Source: an uncultured Mucispirillum sp. (GTDB lineage: Bacteria > Chrysiogenota > Deferribacteres > Deferribacterales > Mucispirillaceae). From it: 64,000 bases of DNA. Numbering within the stretch: position 1 is the stretch's first letter; each line of letters opens with the position of its first letter. The stretch covers positions 25,662 through 89,661 of the forward strand of contig CALUWN010000009.1 in assembly GCA_944324495.1 (NCBI GenBank). Direction: 5' to 3'. The notes under the pieces were generated by a model, which saw only the letters and a program-made list of their open reading frames with translations, ran no database searches and was not told the DNA's origin. The position numbers and the translations under genes are program-made. Of this stretch, positions 54,972 through 64,000 are shown one piece after another.

Positions 54972-56343
54972 CAATAAAGCTCTTAGCAAGTTTAATTTGT
55001 GTCATAACTGATTCAGCAGATGTGCCACCATAAGAGTTACGACTATTCACTGATGCTTCAAGTGTTATATAGTTAAATACATCATCACTAATAAGTTTTG
55101 AAAACATCTGCATTTCATCAAGTGATAGCTCATCAAGTTTTTTATCCTGCTCTATGGCATATGCAACAGTTTTACCAACTATATGGTGAGCCTGTCTGAA
55201 AGGTACACCTTTTCTTACAAGATAGTCTGCTAAATCTGTAGCTGTAGAATAACCTTTACTGGCAGAATTTTTTGTATTATTTTCTAATACCTGCATTTTT
55301 TCAATCATTGGAGCAAATACTTTTAAAGATGCAAGTATTGTATCTACTGCATCAAAAAGCGGCTCTTTATCTTCCTGCATATCCTTATTATATGCAAGAG
55401 GAAGCCCTTTCATAATAGTAAGCATTGTCACAAGGCTACCATAAACTCTACCAGTTTTGCCCCTAATTAATTCTGGAATATCAGGATTTTTTTTCTGTGG
55501 CATAATAGATGAGCCTGTGCAGTAATCATCAGTTAATGATATAAAATTAACATCTTGGTTTGAAAAAAGTATTATTTCTTCTGAAAATCTTGATAAGTGC
55601 ATCATAGTAATGCTTGCAGCAGATAAAAATTCTATAACAAAATCTCTATCAGATACGGAATCAATACTGTTTTCTGTAGGGCCATAAAAATTCAACTGGC
55701 TTGCAGTAAAATTTCTATCTATTGGAAAAGTAGTACCAGCTAAAGCTCCTGCTCCCAATGGGCAGTAGTTAGCACGTATCATCATATCATTAAAGCGTTG
55801 GAAATCGCGTTTAAACATCTGAAAATACGCCATTAAATAGTGAGAAAAAAGAATAGGCTGCCCAGTTTGCAGGTGGGTAAAGCCCGGCATAATAACGCCT
55901 AAGTTATTAACTGCTTTATCAACAATAACTTTTGCAAGGTTTATAAGGTATGCTTTTACTGTTTCTGCTTCATACATTATATACATTCTAACATCAACTG
56001 CCACTTGGTCATTTCTGCTTCTTGCAGTGTGGAGTTTTCCGCCAACTGGTCCTACAATTTCAGTTAATCTTTTTTCAACAGCCATATGTATATCTTCATC
56101 AGCAATATTAAATTCAAACTGACCGTTTTCAATTTCTTCAAGCACCTGTTCTAAGCCTGCAACAATGGCTCTTGCTTCACTTTCTTCTAGTATTCCCTGC
56201 CTGCTAAGCATTGTAGCGTGAGCTATGCTTCCTTTAATATCAAACTTATAAAGTCTTTTATCAAAATAGATTGATGCGTTAAATTCTTCAACAAATTTAT
56301 CTGTAGGCAGGTTAAATCTGCCAGCCCAAGGTTTTTCACTCAT
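54958..56343 (-). CDS. argH: Argininosuccinate lyase
   Basis: Last step of arginine synthesis. SEKPWAGRF start, [34 protein letters not shown], and the mobile loop with catalytic Ser [20 protein letters not shown]. 461 aa from the ATG at 56343, which overlaps the hisE stop by one base; a slightly longer start exists but does not fit the family. Confidence 0.96.
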   Translation of the reverse strand: MSEKPWAGRFNLPTDKFVEEFNASIYFDKRLYKFDIKGSIAHATMLSRQGILEESEARAIVAGLEQVLEEIENGQFEFNIADEDIHMAVEKRLTEIVGPVGGKLHTARSRNDQVAVDVRMYIMYEAETVKAYLINLAKVIVDKAVNNLGVIMPGFTHLQTGQPILFSHYLMAYFQMFKRDFQRFNDMMIRANYCPLGAGALAGTTFPIDRNFTASQLNFYGPTENSIDSVSDRDFVIEFLSAASITMMHLSRFSEEIILFSNQDVNFISLTDDYCTGSSIMPQKKNPDIPELIRGKTGRVYGSLVTMLTIMKGLPLAYNKDMQEDKEPLFDAVDTILASLKVFAPMIEKMQVLENNTKNSASKGYSTATDLADYLVRKGVPFRQAHHIVGKTVAYAIEQDKKLDELSLDEMQMFSKLISDDVFNYITLEASVNSRNSYGGTSAESVMTQIKLAKSFIDENI

Positions 56344-56639
56344 TATTTTTCTCCGCAAGGTATATGTCTTTTTTCTAATTCTTTTAATACTTCGGTAAAA
56401 TCTATACCTTTATATCTTAATGCAACCATCATATGATATATGTAATCAGCAGCTTCACAGGCTGTTTCATATGGTGGTTCTGTAAGTATTGCTTTAATAA
56501 ATTCAGCGTTTTCTTCCCCAAGTTTTTTTATAATCTTATTTGCACCGCCTTCAAGTAATGTGGTAGTGTAAGAAGAGGGGCTTGGGTTTTGCTGTCTTTC
56601 TTTTATGGTTTCATTTAATGTAAGCAGTATATTTTCCAT
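56343..56639 (-). CDS. hisE: Phosphoribosyl-ATP diphosphatase
   Basis: Second step of histidine synthesis. MazG-like all-alpha enzyme with [28 protein letters not shown] and [14 protein letters not shown], giving the metal-binding E-E-x2-E and E-x2-D pattern. 98 aa, unfused to HisI. Lies 12 bases after hisF. Confidence 0.94.
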   Translation of the reverse strand: MENILLTLNETIKERQQNPSPSSYTTTLLEGGANKIIKKLGEENAEFIKAILTEPPYETACEAADYIYHMMVALRYKGIDFTEVLKELEKRHIPCGEK

Positions 56640-56651
56640 ATTTTCCTCATA

Positions 56652-57410
56652 TTATATTCTAACTGGTATATTTTTATTTTTCAAATATTCTTTTACTTCC
56701 ATAATAGTCATTTCTTGGAAATGAAATACACTTGCAGCTAAAGCAGCATCTGCAAGCCCTAATGAAAACCCTTCATAAAAATGCTCCATAGTACCAACAC
56801 CACCTGAAGCAATAACAGGGATAGTTACAGCCTGACTTACAGCTTTTGTAAGAGCAATATCATAGCCAGTTTTCATACCGTCTTTATCCATACTTGTAAG
56901 CAGTATTTCGCCAGCACCAAATTCTTCCATTGTTTTTGCCCAATTAACAGCATCAAGCCCTGTTTTTTTTCTACCACCAGCAATAACCACTTCCCAAGAA
57001 TTATCACCATTTGATTTTGCATCAATTGCAGCAATCACCGCTTGAGAACCAAATTTATTTGCAGCATCTTTTATAAAATTTGGGTTTTTAACAGCTTCAG
57101 AATTAATGGATACTTTATCAGCTCCTGCTGCAAAAAGGTTTCTAATATCTTCAATAGTTCTAATACCGCCGCCAACAGTTATAGGCATAAATACATTTTC
57201 TGCTGCTTTTTCTATAACTGAAAGCATAATATTTCTGTTTTCATGAGTGGCTGTAATATCTAAAAACGCTATTTCATCAGCCCCTTGTTTTTCATACACA
57301 ATAGCTGCTTCTACAGGGTCACCAGCATCTTTTATGTTTACAAAATTAACGCCTTTAACAACTCTGCCGTCTTTTATATCAAGGCAGGGAATAATTCGTT
57401 TTGCAAGCAT
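56652..57410 (-). CDS. hisF: Imidazole glycerol phosphate synthase subunit HisF
   Basis: Cyclase subunit. Beta/alpha barrel with the catalytic aspartates in [14 protein letters not shown] and [13 protein letters not shown], phosphate-binding [11 protein letters not shown] and [12 protein letters not shown]. 252 aa. The other his genes are absent from the window, so the pathway is dispersed. First gene of the hisF-hisE-argH-lipoprotein operon. Confidence 0.96.
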   Translation of the reverse strand: MLAKRIIPCLDIKDGRVVKGVNFVNIKDAGDPVEAAIVYEKQGADEIAFLDITATHENRNIMLSVIEKAAENVFMPITVGGGIRTIEDIRNLFAAGADKVSINSEAVKNPNFIKDAANKFGSQAVIAAIDAKSNGDNSWEVVIAGGRKKTGLDAVNWAKTMEEFGAGEILLTSMDKDGMKTGYDIALTKAVSQAVTIPVIASGGVGTMEHFYEGFSLGLADAALAASVFHFQEMTIMEVKEYLKNKNIPVRI

Positions 57411-57563
57411 ATATCCACCTTATATCTTTTATGTGTTTTTTATATCACATAAATTTATAAATTCAAATAATATTTTATATAAAATAATAATTTTATAATA
57501 TTTTTGTATATTTGATAAAATAATTATTCATAATTATAAAAAAATATGGTAAAACCTTGTATT

Positions 57564-59612
57564 ATGAGAAAGATAATTTTATTTATTATAATAATAAGCC
57601 TGTATGCTTTTACACTTAATGCCAATACCATAAAAAAAGCATCAGAAATTCTTCCAAAAGCATCAGATATGAAAGGTGGTTCTTCTTCTTGGATTGTTTC
57701 TGGTGTTAATGAGGAAAAACGTGGCAGATGCACTGTGTATGATAATACATATGCTTATTATTCTAACAAAAAAGAAAAGATTTTAGATATTGAACGCAGT
57801 AACACATACGTTGTATCTGCTAGAATTTTTGACTGTGATAATTTTGGTGTAGCTCTTGATAAATATAAAGAGCTTGCAGAAATATCTAAAAAAAATGCCA
57901 AGAAAAAGCAAATAGCACCAGCTCCTTTTGGAGAGCAGGGTGTTATGGTTGCTCTGCCTTTAAAAAATATGCAGGGCAAAAGCCAGCAGGCAAATTATTA
58001 TGTTACTTATATTTTTAGAAACTTTGTAGTGCAGGTGTATTCTGATGATGGTTTTGCACAAATGGATATGTCTGGCGAGATTGAGAAACGAATTTATGAT
58101 TACCTTAAAAGTAAAGGTATTAACTATGCAGTTAATAAAATTAATTTGCTTATAAATACTACAGATAATGAATATATAGACACTCTTTCTTTTACTGGGG
58201 AGCAGGTATCTTCTGTATTAATTACTGGTATAGTCCTTGATATTAACAATAAACCAGTGCCAAATGTTTCAATAAAAGCTATGGAAACAAATCAGGCAAC
58301 GAAAACAGATAGTAATGGTAAATTTAGTATTGTAGTATCTTCTGGCAAAGGTAATTCCATATCAATGGTTAAAACAATTTTTCTTCCATTTGCATATAAA
58401 GGTAACAGGAAAGCCTTATCCAGCGGTTTCTATCCACTAGAAGTTAAAAATAATAATAAGATTATTTATGAAGCTCTTATTAATGTTTTAGAGGATAATA
58501 ATAGAGTTTCTGGTTATATGATTGATAAAAACACCTTAAAACGCTATCCATTATTAGGGTTTGTACGTGGTGATAATGTTACTTTAGATGTGGATTGTAC
58601 TGAGCCTAACTCTGTGTTAAACTGCCGTAAAATATTTAAAGGCTCTTTAATATCAGATTATGTTATAGAGGGTAAAGCTATTGGGGCAGGCAGTGGAAAC
58701 TTTACTATTAATAAAAAGAAATTTACAGTTTTTACTGAAAACCCATATTTAAGAGATACTGGAGCAGAGCTTAAACTTACAGTAATAGATAAAGGTCACC
58801 AAAAATACAGCAGCCAAAGTAACCTTGCATTAAATGCAGGAGAAAAAAATAGAAGCTTTTTAGAATTTAATACTAATGCTTTTGCAGGTAAAGATATGCT
58901 TTATTTTAAAGAAGCATACCTTAAGTTTAATGTGCTTGGTGTTAATATTAAAAATAGTGCAGATATTATTTTATATGAAAGGGTTGCAAATAAAAGTGGT
59001 ATAGTCACAATGCATAAAATTGCACCTTTAAAAAATATTACTAATAAAGATAACGGTGAAATAATGCTTGATGTTTCAAGCCAAATAAGAATGCCATCAA
59101 AAGACGGATACTTTATTGGTTTAAAAGGTGATGAAGGTGATTTTATTATATTAAATGGTAATAATGTACGCCTAGAATTAAGTTATTTTGGTGATGCTTC
59201 TTCATATAAAGCTAAAAAGGTAATATCATTTACAGTATCAGACTATCAAGGTGATGATATTGTTTCTAATAAAAACAGCATTGAAAAAGACGGCAGTCCT
59301 GATATGGTAATATCCTTAAAACTTTCTGCTAAAGGAAGAACACTAGAACAGCTTGAAGTAATAGTTGATACAAAAAGCAGAAGGGTATGGAATACAAACC
59401 AAAAAGATATATATCCATCCATAGGTGTTGTACAAGATGAGGGCATTTTAAATAATGATGATGCATCTATTTCTATCCCTTTAAATAATAATGATGAGCT
59501 TTTTGATTTACATTTATATAAAGGCTCATTACAGGAAGAAGATATTAGTAAAATAACTATTAAAGCAGTTATTGATGGTAAAATATATGAAGATTTCATA
59601 AGTTTAAAATAA
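57564..59612 (+). CDS. Large exported protein, unrecognised, with carboxypeptidase-regulatory-like domain
   Basis: 682 aa with signal peptide MRKIILFIIIISLYAFTLNA. An N-terminal globular part (20-200, with FGEQGVMVALPLKNMQGKSQ) resembles the DUF6599 type of quality-of-fit proteins only loosely. Residues about 220-310 form a carboxypeptidase-regulatory-like beta sandwich (ITGIVLDINNKPVPNVSIKAM ... TKTDSNGKFSIVV), and the rest is beta-rich with a DNRLRE-like stretch (FLEFNTNAFAGKDMLYFKEAYLKFNV). Start at 57564 gives a clean signal peptide. Probably periplasmic or surface; function unknown. Confidence 0.75.
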   Translation: MRKIILFIIIISLYAFTLNANTIKKASEILPKASDMKGGSSSWIVSGVNEEKRGRCTVYDNTYAYYSNKKEKILDIERSNTYVVSARIFDCDNFGVALDKYKELAEISKKNAKKKQIAPAPFGEQGVMVALPLKNMQGKSQQANYYVTYIFRNFVVQVYSDDGFAQMDMSGEIEKRIYDYLKSKGINYAVNKINLLINTTDNEYIDTLSFTGEQVSSVLITGIVLDINNKPVPNVSIKAMETNQATKTDSNGKFSIVVSSGKGNSISMVKTIFLPFAYKGNRKALSSGFYPLEVKNNNKIIYEALINVLEDNNRVSGYMIDKNTLKRYPLLGFVRGDNVTLDVDCTEPNSVLNCRKIFKGSLISDYVIEGKAIGAGSGNFTINKKKFTVFTENPYLRDTGAELKLTVIDKGHQKYSSQSNLALNAGEKNRSFLEFNTNAFAGKDMLYFKEAYLKFNVLGVNIKNSADIILYERVANKSGIVTMHKIAPLKNITNKDNGEIMLDVSSQIRMPSKDGYFIGLKGDEGDFIILNGNNVRLELSYFGDASSYKAKKVISFTVSDYQGDDIVSNKNSIEKDGSPDMVISLKLSAKGRTLEQLEVIVDTKSRRVWNTNQKDIYPSIGVVQDEGILNNDDASISIPLNNNDELFDLHLYKGSLQEEDISKITIKAVIDGKIYEDFISLK

Positions 59613-59620
59613 GGTGAGTT

Positions 59621-60409
59621 ATGGGATTATATGAAGAATTAAAAGATAATTTATTTATTTTAGCAGGTCCTTGTGTTATTGAAAGTAAGGATATATGTAT
59701 AGAAATAGCAGAAAAATGTATTGAGGCTGCTTCAAAATATAATATGAAATACGTATTTAAAGCATCTTTTGATAAAGCAAATAGAACATCTAATAACAGC
59801 TTTAGAGGGCAAGGGTTAGAAAAAGGGCTTGAAATACTTGCTGAAATAAAAGAAAAATATAATATACCAGTAGTAACAGATATTCATGAAAGTTATCAGG
59901 CAGAGCCAGCAGGCAAAGTGTGTGATATTATCCAAATCCCTGCATTTTTATGCAGGCAGACAGACCTTTTAATAGCTGCTGCCAATACTGGTAAAATAGT
60001 TAATATTAAAAAAGCACAATTTTTAAGTGGTATGGATATGAAATATCCAATTGAAAAGGTAAATGCAGCAGGAAATAAACAGGTAATGCTTACAGAACGC
60101 GGTAATATGTTTGGTTATGGTAATCTTGTGGTGGATTTTCGTAATCTGATAGATATGCAACAGTTTAATGTACCAGTTATTATGGATTTGACCCATTCTA
60201 CCCAAAAACCCGGAGCATTAGATGGCAAAAGTGGCGGTAATCCAGAATATGCCCCATATTTAGCAGCTGCCAGCAGTGCCTGTGGTATAAAAGGTTTTTT
60301 TGCAGAAACTCACCCAGAGCCAGCAAAAGCATTATCTGATGGGGCAAATATGGTCAAACTAAGTGAATTTCCTAATCTGCTTGAAAAAATAGTGCGTCAT
60401 AGTATATAA
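59621..60409 (+). CDS. kdsA: 3-Deoxy-D-manno-octulosonate 8-phosphate synthase
   Basis: Makes Kdo-8-phosphate for LPS inner core, direct evidence for a diderm LPS-producing cell. Motifs: LAGPCVIES, FKASFDKANRTS (here with Asn-Arg), FRGQGLEKGLEIL, TDIHE, QIPAFLCRQTDLL, KKAQFLSG and FAETHPEP. 262 aa. Nine bases after the preceding gene. Confidence 0.96.
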   Translation: MGLYEELKDNLFILAGPCVIESKDICIEIAEKCIEAASKYNMKYVFKASFDKANRTSNNSFRGQGLEKGLEILAEIKEKYNIPVVTDIHESYQAEPAGKVCDIIQIPAFLCRQTDLLIAAANTGKIVNIKKAQFLSGMDMKYPIEKVNAAGNKQVMLTERGNMFGYGNLVVDFRNLIDMQQFNVPVIMDLTHSTQKPGALDGKSGGNPEYAPYLAAASSACGIKGFFAETHPEPAKALSDGANMVKLSEFPNLLEKIVRHSI

Positions 60410-60426
60410 AACTAAGGAGAATATAA

Positions 60427-60690
60427 ATGTCTGAAACAAAAGAAAAGAAAAAACGTTTTTCCAAATATTTTGGTGGGCAGTATATGAAGTACTGGTATAT
60501 TGCTTTTGCAATAACGGTTGTTTTAATGACAATATTTTATGTAATGGAAAACAGTGTAGATACATTTGTTTACACAGAATATAATGAGGATGGCAGCATA
60601 GCAAAAGAGCAGGTTGTTTCTAAAGAAGAAACACAGATGAAAGCAAGGTCCAGCCATTCACGCTCTTTTGTGCCAGAAAAACCATTTTAG
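60427..60690 (+). CDS. Small single-pass membrane protein, hypothetical
   Basis: 87 aa: basic N-terminus (KEKKKRFSKYFGG), one membrane helix (YIAFAITVVLMTIFYVM), then an acidic extracytoplasmic tail. AAGGAG before the ATG. Sits between kdsA and the MFS gene, 17 bases after kdsA. No family recognised. Confidence 0.7.
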   Translation: MSETKEKKKRFSKYFGGQYMKYWYIAFAITVVLMTIFYVMENSVDTFVYTEYNEDGSIAKEQVVSKEETQMKARSSHSRSFVPEKPF

Positions 60691-60696
60691 AATAAT

Positions 60697-61851
60697 ATGA
60701 CAGTATTATTAGCTGTAATTTTCCTTGCATTTATAGGGCTTGGTTTGCCAGATACTGTAATTGGTAGTATCTGGCCTGTTATACAAAAGGAAACATCATC
60801 TTCTGTATATGGTGCAGGAATAATTACGCTGATAGTTCAATGCGGTACTGTAATATCCAGCCTTTTTGCTTCCCGTTTGGTTCAAAAATTTTCAACACGT
60901 ATAGTTACTTTTACAAGTATATTATTAACATCTTTTGCATTAATACTTTATGCATCATCTAGTAATATAATATTTTTATTTTTTGCAGCCGTTCCTTTAG
61001 GGCTTGGGGCAGGGTGTGTTGATGCTGCTTTAAATGGATATGTGGCAAATCATTTTAAATCAAATGTAATGAATTTTTTACATGGTTTTTGGGGAATAGG
61101 GGCATTTTCTGGACCGTTTATTATGAGTATGATGATACATAATAATATAAGCTGGCGTACAGGTTTTATTATTATATCTGTAATATTATTAATAATCGCA
61201 GTTTTTGTTTTATCATCAAAAAAATACTGGTTAAAAGAAGATTATATTGTTAATAATAAAAAGCATATAAGCAGTAAAAATATTTTAAAAGAGCCACTTG
61301 TAAAGCCTACTTTAATATCGTTTTCATTTTTTAGTTATATAGAATTAACTACAGGTTTATGGATAAGCAGTTATTTAGTTTATAGTTTCGGAGTTAACCA
61401 TGCTCAAGCTGCTCTTATTACAGCCTTTTATTACGGTTCTATAACAGTGGGAAGAATAGTAACAGGTATATTTTCTAATAATTTTCAAAACTATCAACTT
61501 ATTCGTGCAGGAGAAATTATTGTTATTTTAGGCTGTCTTTTAATGATGGTTGATAGTCTATATATAAAAACAGCAGGTATTATTATAACAGGTCTTGGTT
61601 TATCGCCAATTTACCCTGCTATGCTTCATAATACACCAAAAATATTTGGCAGCGAAAAAAGCTTAACTATAATGGGTATGCAAATGGCAGTAACATATAC
61701 AGGGGGCGCACTTGCACCATTACTATTTGGGTTTTTAGCAGGTAAAACAACTTTTCTTATTCTGCCGTTTTTTATTTTATTTGGTGCTGTAATAATGCTT
61801 CTATCATCAGAGTATCTAAACTACCGAATTAAAGCCTACAATATTAAATAA
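60697..61851 (+). CDS. Major facilitator superfamily transporter, FucP-like
   Basis: 384 aa, twelve predicted helices. FIGLGLPDTVIGSIWPVIQ at helix 1, a DAALNGYVANHF motif and NFLHGFWGIGAFSGPFI on helices 4-5 are typical of the sugar-permease-like branch (fucose permease/YfkF type). Substrate cannot be told from sequence. Six bases after the small membrane gene; its end overlaps the convergent dehydrogenase gene by eight bases. Confidence 0.85.
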   Translation: MTVLLAVIFLAFIGLGLPDTVIGSIWPVIQKETSSSVYGAGIITLIVQCGTVISSLFASRLVQKFSTRIVTFTSILLTSFALILYASSSNIIFLFFAAVPLGLGAGCVDAALNGYVANHFKSNVMNFLHGFWGIGAFSGPFIMSMMIHNNISWRTGFIIISVILLIIAVFVLSSKKYWLKEDYIVNNKKHISSKNILKEPLVKPTLISFSFFSYIELTTGLWISSYLVYSFGVNHAQAALITAFYYGSITVGRIVTGIFSNNFQNYQLIRAGEIIVILGCLLMMVDSLYIKTAGIIITGLGLSPIYPAMLHNTPKIFGSEKSLTIMGMQMAVTYTGGALAPLLFGFLAGKTTFLILPFFILFGAVIMLLSSEYLNYRIKAYNIK

Positions 61852-62812
61852 TTACAGGTTTATTCACAGCAGTATCGGGAGTGATGCCACCTTTTAATAC
61901 ACTTACAACTGATTCAGCACAGCTTATAGCCATATTTTCTTTTGTAGACTGGGTAGAGCTTCCTAAATGAGGTGAAAGAATAACATTATCCAGCTTTTTT
62001 AAATCCTCATTTATTTCTGGTTCAAATTCATAAACATCAAGTCCAGCAGCATAAATTATTTTTTCAGAAAGGGCAGTAGCTAAATCGCTTTCTCTAATTA
62101 TAGGACCTCTACCAACATTAACAAGGACAGCAGATTTTTTCATTTTTTTAAATTCTTTTAATGAAAAAGCGTGTCTTGTATCCATTGTAAGTGGTGCAGT
62201 AATAATTAAATAGTCAGACCATTCAAGCAGTTCATCAAAAGTTGCATATGTAGCACCAAAAATCAATTCTGCCTGTTTATCTCTTTTTCTATTATGGTAT
62301 ATAATATCCATGGAAAAACCTGATGCTATCTTTGCAACAGCCTGCCCAATATTTCCCATACCATATATACCTAATGTTTTTTTATAAAAATCAAGCCCTG
62401 TCATAAAGCTGTGATTTGTATTTCCTGAAAACCTGCCATTTCTAGCATATTTATCAGCCTGTGGTATATGGCGGGCAGCACTCATTAATAAAGCAAACCC
62501 AAGCTCTGCTACGCTTTGGGTTAAAATATGCTTGGCAGTGCATACTGTTATTCCTCTGTGGGTTGCATAATCAATATCGATATTATCAGTGCCTGCATCA
62601 TAATTTGCTATTACTTTGAGTTTTGGGGATGATTCCATTAAAGGACGGTCAATAATGTCGCTTGATGTACATATTAATGCATCGGTATCACTCATCATCT
62701 GCCTAAGCCTGATAGCTGGAAGCGGTTCATCTGAAGAGTTACTATCTATTCTAATATCTTCAAGATGTTTAGTAATAATTTCTGGCATTTTAGAAGTGAT
62801 AACGACTTTCAT
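61844..62812 (-). CDS. D-2-hydroxyacid dehydrogenase
   Basis: NAD(P)-dependent D-isomer-specific dehydrogenase, closest in look to glyoxylate/hydroxypyruvate reductases. Rossmann motif GIYGMGNIGQA, substrate Arg in LVNVGRGPIIRESDL, Glu in DVYEFEPE and catalytic His in LSPHLGSST. 322 aa. Exact substrate not determinable. Downstream of def on the minus strand. Confidence 0.88.
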   Translation of the reverse strand: MKVVITSKMPEIITKHLEDIRIDSNSSDEPLPAIRLRQMMSDTDALICTSSDIIDRPLMESSPKLKVIANYDAGTDNIDIDYATHRGITVCTAKHILTQSVAELGFALLMSAARHIPQADKYARNGRFSGNTNHSFMTGLDFYKKTLGIYGMGNIGQAVAKIASGFSMDIIYHNRKRDKQAELIFGATYATFDELLEWSDYLIITAPLTMDTRHAFSLKEFKKMKKSAVLVNVGRGPIIRESDLATALSEKIIYAAGLDVYEFEPEINEDLKKLDNVILSPHLGSSTQSTKENMAISCAESVVSVLKGGITPDTAVNKPVII

Positions 62813-62826
62813 ATATTTCCCTCTTT

Positions 62827-63327
62827 TTAGTATTTTTTCCTTTTAAACAAATCAGTTCGTTTAGAAATAACTCTATCAATAAAAAGCATACCATTTAAAT
62901 GGTCTGTTTCATGCTGAATAAGTATTGCTTCAAAACCACTACATTCAAGTACATTTTGCTGCATATTTTCATCAAAATAGTTTACAACAATACGTTCTGC
63001 TCTAGTAACATTACCAGTATAATCAGGTACAGACATACAACCTTCGCGGGAAGTTACCATACCGCTGTGCTCTATAATTTCAGGGTTTATCATAACCATA
63101 AAGCCATGATTTTCTTTGCATTTTTTATTTAAAGATGCATCTATTGTAATTATACGGTAAAGTTTACCAATCTGTGGGGCAGCAATACCTGTGGAGTGCC
63201 CCGCATCAAGCATGGTATCTTTTAAATCAGTAATTATGTCTTTTATTTCATCCTTTAGTTCTGTAACTTCAACAGCTTCCTGTTTTAGTAAATCATTAGG
63301 ATATTTTAAAACTTCTCTAACTGCCAT
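62827..63327 (-). CDS. def: Peptide deformylase
   Basis: Removes the formyl group from nascent proteins. The three motifs are present: GIAAPQIG (GxGxAAxQ type), EGCMSVP (metal Cys) and HETDHLNG (HExxH). 166 aa from ATG 63327; a start four codons earlier is unsupported. Located two bases from the ACT-domain gene, so probably co-transcribed with it. Confidence 0.95.
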   Translation of the reverse strand: MAVREVLKYPNDLLKQEAVEVTELKDEIKDIITDLKDTMLDAGHSTGIAAPQIGKLYRIITIDASLNKKCKENHGFMVMINPEIIEHSGMVTSREGCMSVPDYTGNVTRAERIVVNYFDENMQQNVLECSGFEAILIQHETDHLNGMLFIDRVISKRTDLFKRKKY

Positions 63328-63328
63328 A

Positions 63329-63853
63329 TTAAAGCTCAAAAAATTCTATTTTTTTAATATTTATCTGGGTATTAATTTTTTTTGCAGTATTTTTCAGAGC
63401 TTCCTGCCATACTTTTTCGCTGCTTTCATCATCTGTAACAACTTCAAGCATCATAATATATACTTGAGGGCTTTTGCCTGTAATCTTAGTCTGTAAATCT
63501 ACAATATTAATGTTGTTTTTAGCAATTTCTTCTGTAATAGCATTTACAATACCCGGTTTATCTGCACCATATACTGATATAGAATAATGAAACCCATCTT
63601 TTTCTTCAGGCATTTTATCGTATTTAAACACTTCCATATGAGAAGGAACGCTTTTAAACATCTCTTTAACTTCCTGCTCTTTATAGTCTTTTTCACTTGT
63701 TACAATAAATATCATAGAAAATACACCCTGTAAAAGTGTAGAACTGGAATCTGCTATATTAAAGCCATTATTATAAAGAACTTTTGTAGTTTCGTAAACA
63801 ATGCCTTTTGAATCATTATTAACAAAGGATAACGCATAATAATATTTTGCCAT
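63329..63853 (-). CDS. Tandem ACT-domain protein, GcvR-like
   Basis: 174 aa with two ACT domains: LSFVNNDSKGIVYETTKVLYNNGFNI (about 7-85) and SVYGADKPGIVNAITEEIAKNNINIVDL (about 92-170). This is the architecture of GcvR-type glycine cleavage repressors and related amino-acid sensors; the ligand is not known. First gene of the def operon on this strand. Confidence 0.87.
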   Translation of the reverse strand: MAKYYYALSFVNNDSKGIVYETTKVLYNNGFNIADSSSTLLQGVFSMIFIVTSEKDYKEQEVKEMFKSVPSHMEVFKYDKMPEEKDGFHYSISVYGADKPGIVNAITEEIAKNNINIVDLQTKITGKSPQVYIMMLEVVTDDESSEKVWQEALKNTAKKINTQINIKKIEFFEL

Positions 63854-63931
63854 ATTTACCTCAATAAATACAAGTATGTAATACTTATAGGATAATTAAT
63901 AATAACATAATAATCAAGAAGTATTTTTAAC

Positions 63932-63950
63932 TGGGGGTACCCCATTTTTT
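63932..63950. terminator. GC palindrome with adjoining T run
   Basis: GGGGTACCCC (63934-63943) lies directly beside ATTTTTT in an otherwise AT-rich gap. It follows the stop of the possible edge gene on the minus strand, but the T run is on the plus-strand side, so its direction is unclear. Confidence 0.35.
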
Positions 63951-64000
63951 ATACCCATATCAACTCGTCCTTATCTTTTGGTAAAAAATCCTCAATCGAA
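63949..64000 (-). CDS. Possible 3' end of a gene cut by the window edge
   Basis: On the minus strand an open frame enters from the edge and reads SIEDFLPKDKDELIWV before a TAA. The acidic/basic composition looks coding, but only 16 codons are visible, so this is a weak call. No product can be named. Confidence 0.35.
   Translation of the reverse strand, partial: SIEDFLPKDKDELIWV

Noticed and set aside
1..64000. CRISPR array, tRNA or rRNA genes, or prophage
   Set aside because: I looked for spaced direct repeats, tRNA-like cloverleaf/TTCRANY patterns and phage structural genes and saw none; I could not run a dedicated search tool.

Overview
The window is a low-GC (roughly 30%), gene-dense bacterial chromosome segment of mostly housekeeping genes. 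Together, an outer-membrane/LPS gene (kdsA), signal peptides with beta-barrel proteins, a lipoprotein, an Rnf complex, type III glutamine synthetase, LL-diaminopimelate aminotransferase and FolE2 point to an anaerobic or microaerophilic diderm. The low GC and gene content fit Deferribacterota, for example a Mucispirillum-like organism. That assignment is inference; no rRNA or other marker in the window settles it. I saw no tRNA, rRNA, CRISPR array or prophage.

Layout. 1-9729 (+): 3' part of nusB, two small unknown genes, a YhaM-type HD exonuclease, a YmdB-type phosphodiesterase, rpiB, glyA, dCMP deaminase, then the complete rnfCDGEAB operon, almost all tightly packed or overlapping. 9814-21846 (+): pyrF-pyrE, a PilZ and a STAS protein, rlmN, a peroxiredoxin, the conserved cluster xseB-ispA-dxs-tlyA-nadK-recN, a DedA protein and a LysM/M23 peptidase, closed by a terminator. 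About 21.9-22.6 kb: an IS200-like element with tnpA only and rich secondary structure. 22.7-33.9 kb: a nitrogen-assimilation island with a NifA-like sigma-54 activator, gltB-gltD-dapL on the minus strand, and divergent glnN. The same 16-bp palindrome lies over the activator's own promoter and between the gltB and glnN promoters, and glnN has a clean -24/-12 site.

34.0-39.8 kb: a hybrid histidine kinase, two paralogous beta-barrel proteins and two paralogous polytopic membrane proteins. 40.0-47.7 kb (+): yebC-ruvC-ruvA-ruvB-radA, an accessory RhuM gene, fabI and a large acidic orphan. 47.8-52.6 kb (+): rpmH-rnpA-yidD-yidC-jag, a YHS protein, a TPR-like protein and folE2. 52.6-63.9 kb: a membrane protein with an in-frame run of nine G (a possible phase-variation tract), the minus-strand hisF-hisE-argH-lipoprotein operon, an exported orphan, kdsA, an MFS transporter, a 2-hydroxyacid dehydrogenase, peptide deformylase and an ACT-domain protein. 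The window ends in what may be the tail of another minus-strand gene.

The points most worth checking are: (1) dxs has no ATG/GTG/TTG in front of its conserved N-terminus and appears to start at ATA inside an ATAG overlap; (2) the G9 tract; (3) the shared operator and sigma-54 promoters of the glutamine/glutamate genes; (4) the RNA architecture of the IS200-like element, with a sequestered ribosome-binding site and a 5'/3' long-range duplex.
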